16,157 nt of DNA, from the NCBI GenBank assembly GCA_964425355.1, contig CAYRMO010000062.1:1-16157 (forward strand), in the 5' to 3' direction. Below the pieces are notes generated by a model. That model searched no databases, was not told the origin of the DNA, and saw nothing but the letters and a program-made list of their open reading frames with translations. Each line of letters opens with the position of its first letter. Position 1 is the first letter of the stretch. Source of the DNA: Litorimonas sp964425355 (GTDB lineage: Bacteria > Pseudomonadota > Alphaproteobacteria > Caulobacterales > Maricaulaceae). Positions 15,559 through 16,157 of the stretch are shown here, piece after piece. Made by a program: the position numbers and the translations under genes.

Positions 15559-16020
15559 CTAAAAATCCAAAGGCGCATTATTCGTGACTTCTTTCATCGC
15601 AAAGAAGCTCCGGATTTGTCTGACGCCTGGAAAGGCAATGAGTTTTTCGGCATGGAGTTTGTTGAAGTCCTTAATGTCCTTGACGCGCAATTTTAAGAAA
15701 TAATCGAAATCACCGGCGACAAGATAGCAATCCAAAACAAAGCTGAGCTTTTTAATGGCTTGTTCGAATGCCTGAAAACTCTCCGGCGTTGACCGGTCCA
15801 GCACAACCCCGACCATAACCAGCGTATCGCGCTCGACCGCTGCGGGATTAATCATGCCCCGAAACCCTAAAATATAGCCGTCTTTGATCAATCTTTGTGT
15901 GCGCCGGTAACAGGTCGCACTGGCCAGGTTGACCTTTTGCGCCAGCTCCGCATTGGATAATCGCCCATCAATCTGGAGATGTTTGAGAATTTTTCGATCC
16001 AGTTTATCCAAATCAGACAT
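15559..16020 (-). CDS. Lrp/AsnC-family transcriptional regulator
   Basis: 153 residues from ATG 16020. The N-terminal winged helix-turn-helix (about 4-50) includes LDKLDRKILKHLQIDGRLSN and LASATCYRRTQRLIKDGYI. It is followed by the RAM/ligand-binding domain (about 60-145), with VAGDFDYFLKLRV and FPGVRQIRSFFAMKEV, the usual AsnC ligand-pocket region. These regulators form dimers to octamers and respond to amino acids. An in-frame TTG at 16038 is possible, but ATG 16020 has AGAAG eight bases upstream and gives the usual N terminus. PhoX starts 36 bases downstream of its stop, so they may share a transcript. Which amino acid it senses, and whether it controls the neighbouring phosphatase, are unknown. 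Confidence 0.92.
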   Translation of the reverse strand: MSDLDKLDRKILKHLQIDGRLSNAELAQKVNLASATCYRRTQRLIKDGYILGFRGMINPAAVERDTLVMVGVVLDRSTPESFQAFEQAIKKLSFVLDCYLVAGDFDYFLKLRVKDIKDFNKLHAEKLIAFPGVRQIRSFFAMKEVTNNAPLDF

Positions 16021-16111
16021 CCTGAATACTTCTTTCAATTTTATACCAGTGCATGAAATTTATAATCATTATTTTCTGTGTAAACAATACTACAGAATAT
16101 ATTTTGGGGCT

Positions 16112-16148
16112 GTCCCAGATAACACGTTTTATGTGTTATCTGAGGGAC
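16112..16148 (+). repeat. Strong stem-loop overlapping the apparent ribosome binding site of an edge ATG
   Basis: GTCCC-AGATAACAC (16112-16125) pairs perfectly with GTGTTATCT-(GA)-GGGAC (16133-16148), with a seven-base loop and a two-base bulge. The right arm includes GAGGG, the best Shine-Dalgarno candidate before ATG at 16150. There is no T-run on either side, so this is not an intrinsic terminator. RNA that starts left of the hairpin would bury the ribosome site, a feature known in some insertion-sequence leaders. The window ends before any protein can be read. Confidence 0.5.
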
Positions 16149-16149
16149 T

Positions 16150-16157
16150 ATGAGGAA
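16150..16157 (+). CDS. Possible start of a gene at the window edge (ATG AGG AA...)
   Basis: An ATG follows GAGGG at close spacing and directly after the stem-loop; only two codons and two bases are visible, so the product cannot be judged. A start of Met-Arg-Lys or Met-Arg-Asn would fit many proteins, including transposases. Listed only to flag that coding may begin here. Confidence 0.25.

Noticed and set aside
15929..16153. Open frame on + at the right edge (74 codons)
   Set aside because: It runs antisense through the Lrp/AsnC gene, ends within the stem-loop region and has no domain or ribosome site.

Overview
The window looks like chromosomal DNA from a Gram-negative alphaproteobacterium. 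By eye the base composition is moderate (I estimate mid-40s % GC). The gene content fits a marine member of the Hyphomonadales/Maricaulales type: a Tat-exported PhoX phosphatase, a Tat-exported beta-propeller, an Arabinose_bd-type AraC regulator, an ECF sigma factor with a membrane partner, a secreted amidohydrolase and a small PAS histidine kinase. The taxonomic placement is inference from gene style, not from a marker gene. No rRNA, tRNA, CRISPR array or complete mobile element is visible, and no gene-free stretch exceeds 300 bases.

Layout. 1-525: 3' end of a gene on + that enters from outside, with a DUF4114-like acidic motif near its C terminus. 621-1313 (-): thioredoxin-fold lipoprotein. 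1472-2573 (-): ECF sigma factor followed by an overlapping four-helix membrane protein, probably its regulator. 2751-3494 (+): AT-rich gene for a small single-span membrane protein. 3516-7058 (-): exported amidohydrolase, Tat-exported beta-propeller and a GST-like protein. 7186-9448 (+): a duplicated PLP-enzyme locus, made of a broken first copy, a two-helix membrane protein and an intact second copy. 9463-13474 (-): PAS histidine kinase, VOC protein, alpha/beta hydrolase and AraC regulator. 13621-16020 (-): PhoX phosphatase preceded by an Lrp/AsnC regulator. 16021-16157: a strong stem-loop that overlaps the apparent ribosome binding site of an ATG at the very edge, possibly the start of an insertion sequence or another leader-controlled gene.

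Most genes look like ordinary accessory or housekeeping functions: exported hydrolases, stress and redox proteins, and regulators. The most informative structure is the aminotransferase duplication. The first copy has lost its ATG (now ACG), stops aligning abruptly at codon 158, and runs into the tail of an unrelated reading frame. Its first ~55 codons are far more similar to the intact copy than the rest, which suggests gene conversion followed by a deletion. I see no convincing novel multi-gene system. The edge stem-loop and the sigma/membrane-protein pair are the other places worth a second look.
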